NCBI GenBank assembly: GCA_013203085.1
Contig: JABMQX010000006.1
Span: forward strand, 1-5,430
Direction of reading: 5' to 3'
Source of the DNA: a bacterium
GTDB lineage: Bacteria > Auribacterota > JABMQX01
Length of the DNA stretch: 5,430 nt
The position numbers and the translations under genes are program-made. Below the pieces are notes generated by a model. The model had not been told where the DNA came from and ran no database searches. It was given only the letters and a program-made list of their open reading frames with translations. Positions 4,111-5,430 of this stretch are shown here, piece by piece; within the stretch, counting starts at the first letter, position 1; each line of letters starts with the position of its first letter.

Positions 4111-5430
4111 TTAGCGGACATCAATGCCGTGTTTCTTCATCTTGCGCCAGAGCGAGGAACGGCTGATCCCCAGGAGCTTCGCTGCCTCCAAACGTCTGAA
4201 AGACGTCTTCTCGAGGGCGGTGAGGATGAGTTCTTTCTCAAGCGCCTGAAGGGGACGCTTTTCCGCCGATAGGTTCTTCACGATTGCGGACGGGGGATGC
4301 TGGAATTCTTCGGGGAGGTGGCGCGGCTGGATCAGTTCCCCCGTGCAATGTATGAAAGCGTGCTCGATGGCATTTTCGAGCTGCCGGACATTTCCGGGCC
4401 ACGGGTAGTCCACCAGAAGGTCCACGCTCTGTTGGCTGAGGCCGCGAATCTTCTTTCCAGTTTGCTCATTGAAGGCGGATATGAAATGCTGAATGAGTAG
4501 AGGGATATCTTCCGTTCTTTCCTCCAGTGATGGCAGCCTGATGGACAGGACGTTCAGCCGATAATAGAGGTCCTCCCGGAATCTCCCCTCGGCGACGCTC
4601 TCCCGGAGGTTACGGTTGGTTGCGGCGATGAACCGCACGTCAACCTTTGTCGTTTTCCGGTCGCCGAGCCGCTCGAATTCCCTCGTCTCGAGCACTCTTA
4701 ACAGTTTGACTTGCAGCGCGGGGGAAACCTCGCCGATCTCATCGAGAAACAGAGTGCCGCCATCCGCCAGCTCGAACCTTCCCGGGCGGTCGGATTCGGC
4801 TCCGGTGAAGGCGCCCCTCACGTGGCCGAAAAGCTCGCTTTCCAGAAGCGTATCCGGCAAGGCGCCGCAACCGACAGCCACAAAAGCTCTGTCTCTTCGG
4901 GGACTGGTGTAGTGTATGGCGCGGGCGACCAACTCCTTCCCGGTTCCCGTGTCCCCCTCGATGAGAACCGTCGTGCCGGTCGGGGCGACATCTCTTATCA
5001 CCCGAAAAACCTTCTGCATAGGCTTGCTTTTGCCGACGATGTTGGCGAACGAGTATTTCACCTGCAACTGATCTGTGAGGTCCCTGACGAGAGAGAGGTC
5101 GCGGAAGGTCTCAACTCCGCCGATAACCCGGCCTTTGCTATCCCGCAGCAATGCGGTGCTCACACTGATGGGCTTGATTCGGTTGTGTCGGTCGAAAATC
5201 TCGATCTCGTAGTTCGCCACCGGTTGGCCCGTTCGCACAGTCGCTTTCAGGGGGCACTCCCCACGGCATACGGCGCTCCGGAAGATCGTATGACACGGTC
5301 TCCCAATGACTTCCTCCCATTGGAAACCCGTTATCTCCTGAGCGGCTTTGTTGAAAGAGGTCACGTGGTATCCGAGGTCAACCGTAAAGACCCCGTCAGC
5401 GATGCTGTTGAGGATGGACGATAACTTCTC
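4111..5430 (-). CDS. Sigma-54-dependent activator: PAS, AAA+ and Fis-type HTH (5' end cut by window)
   Basis: This is a bacterial enhancer-binding protein that would remodel the sigma-54 RNA polymerase closed complex using ATP. The frame is open to the right edge: 22 codons precede the GTG at 5364 and already encode PAS sequence (ILNSIADGVFTVD), so that GTG is internal and the true start lies outside. In visible numbering (439 residues), the PAS domain covers about 1-112 and carries a C-X8-C-X3-C cluster in PCHTIFRSAVCRGECPL. The AAA+ domain has Walker A GDTGTGKE at about 159-166, the sigma-54 contact loop GAFTGA at about 206-211, Walker B GTLFLDEIG at about 225-233 and an arginine-finger region REDLYYRLNV at about 285-294. 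A Fis-type helix-turn-helix (AAKLLGISRSSLWRKMKKHG) ends the protein. There is no receiver domain, so it probably senses a ligand or redox state through PAS. Family and domains are seen directly. Control of the downstream operon is inferred from the adjacent sigma-54 promoter. Confidence 0.96.
   Translation of the reverse strand, partial: EKLSSILNSIADGVFTVDLGYHVTSFNKAAQEITGFQWEEVIGRPCHTIFRSAVCRGECPLKATVRTGQPVANYEIEIFDRHNRIKPISVSTALLRDSKGRVIGGVETFRDLSLVRDLTDQLQVKYSFANIVGKSKPMQKVFRVIRDVAPTGTTVLIEGDTGTGKELVARAIHYTSPRRDRAFVAVGCGALPDTLLESELFGHVRGAFTGAESDRPGRFELADGGTLFLDEIGEVSPALQVKLLRVLETREFERLGDRKTTKVDVRFIAATNRNLRESVAEGRFREDLYYRLNVLSIRLPSLEERTEDIPLLIQHFISAFNEQTGKKIRGLSQQSVDLLVDYPWPGNVRQLENAIEHAFIHCTGELIQPRHLPEEFQHPPSAIVKNLSAEKRPLQALEKELILTALEKTSFRRLEAAKLLGISRSSLWRKMKKHGIDVR

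Noticed and set aside
5362..5364. GTG as start of the activator
   Set aside because: The frame is open upstream to the edge and encodes conserved PAS residues, so this is an internal Val codon.
4711..5424. Plus-strand open frame (237 codons)
   Set aside because: It is the antisense of the AAA+/PAS region of the activator, whose motifs are unmistakable on the minus strand.

Overview
The window is about 58% G+C by eye. All convincing genes lie on the minus strand, so they are read from high to low coordinates. The gene set (a sigma-54 enhancer-binding protein with a cysteine-bearing PAS domain, a NifX/NifB-type cofactor-domain protein, several DUF5320-like small Gly-rich proteins, an FmdB-type zinc ribbon and a DUF89 protein) resembles anaerobic bacteria such as Desulfobacterota (sulfate reducers, syntrophs, Geobacter relatives). 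This assignment comes from gene content and style only. No rRNA, tRNA, CRISPR or insertion sequence was seen.

Layout in transcription order. (1) 5430-4111: sigma-54-dependent Fis-family activator, N-terminus cut by the window edge, with PAS, AAA+ and Fis-type HTH domains. (2) 4110-3840: a 271-base intergenic region holding a near-consensus -24/-12 sigma-54 promoter (3886-3901) pointing at the next gene, with upstream dyads that could be activator sites. (3) 3839-2089: a tight run of four genes with strong Shine-Dalgarno sites. They are a Gly/Tyr/Pro-rich protein, a small coiled-coil protein, a NifX-like protein with a Gly-Arg-rich linker and C-terminal coiled coil, and an FmdB-type zinc ribbon. 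(4) After a 183-base gap comes a DUF89 (ARMT1-like metal-dependent phosphatase family) gene, 1905-1012. (5) 956-414: a classic DUF5320 protein and a Gly-rich zinc-ribbon protein. (6) 413-159: a gap of about 255 bases holding an open frame without a start codon and a TATAAT box. (7) 158-1: the start of another gene, cut by the left edge, with a twin-arginine-like motif.

Working model (inference): a redox- or metal-responsive PAS activator turns on, through sigma-54, an operon of small metal-handling proteins. Some share a coiled-coil tail and others share a Gly-Arg-rich module, so they may assemble together, with the NifX-like domain as the likely cofactor-binding part. The physiological substrate cannot be read from the sequence. 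The combination and the shared modules are the most interesting content of the window.
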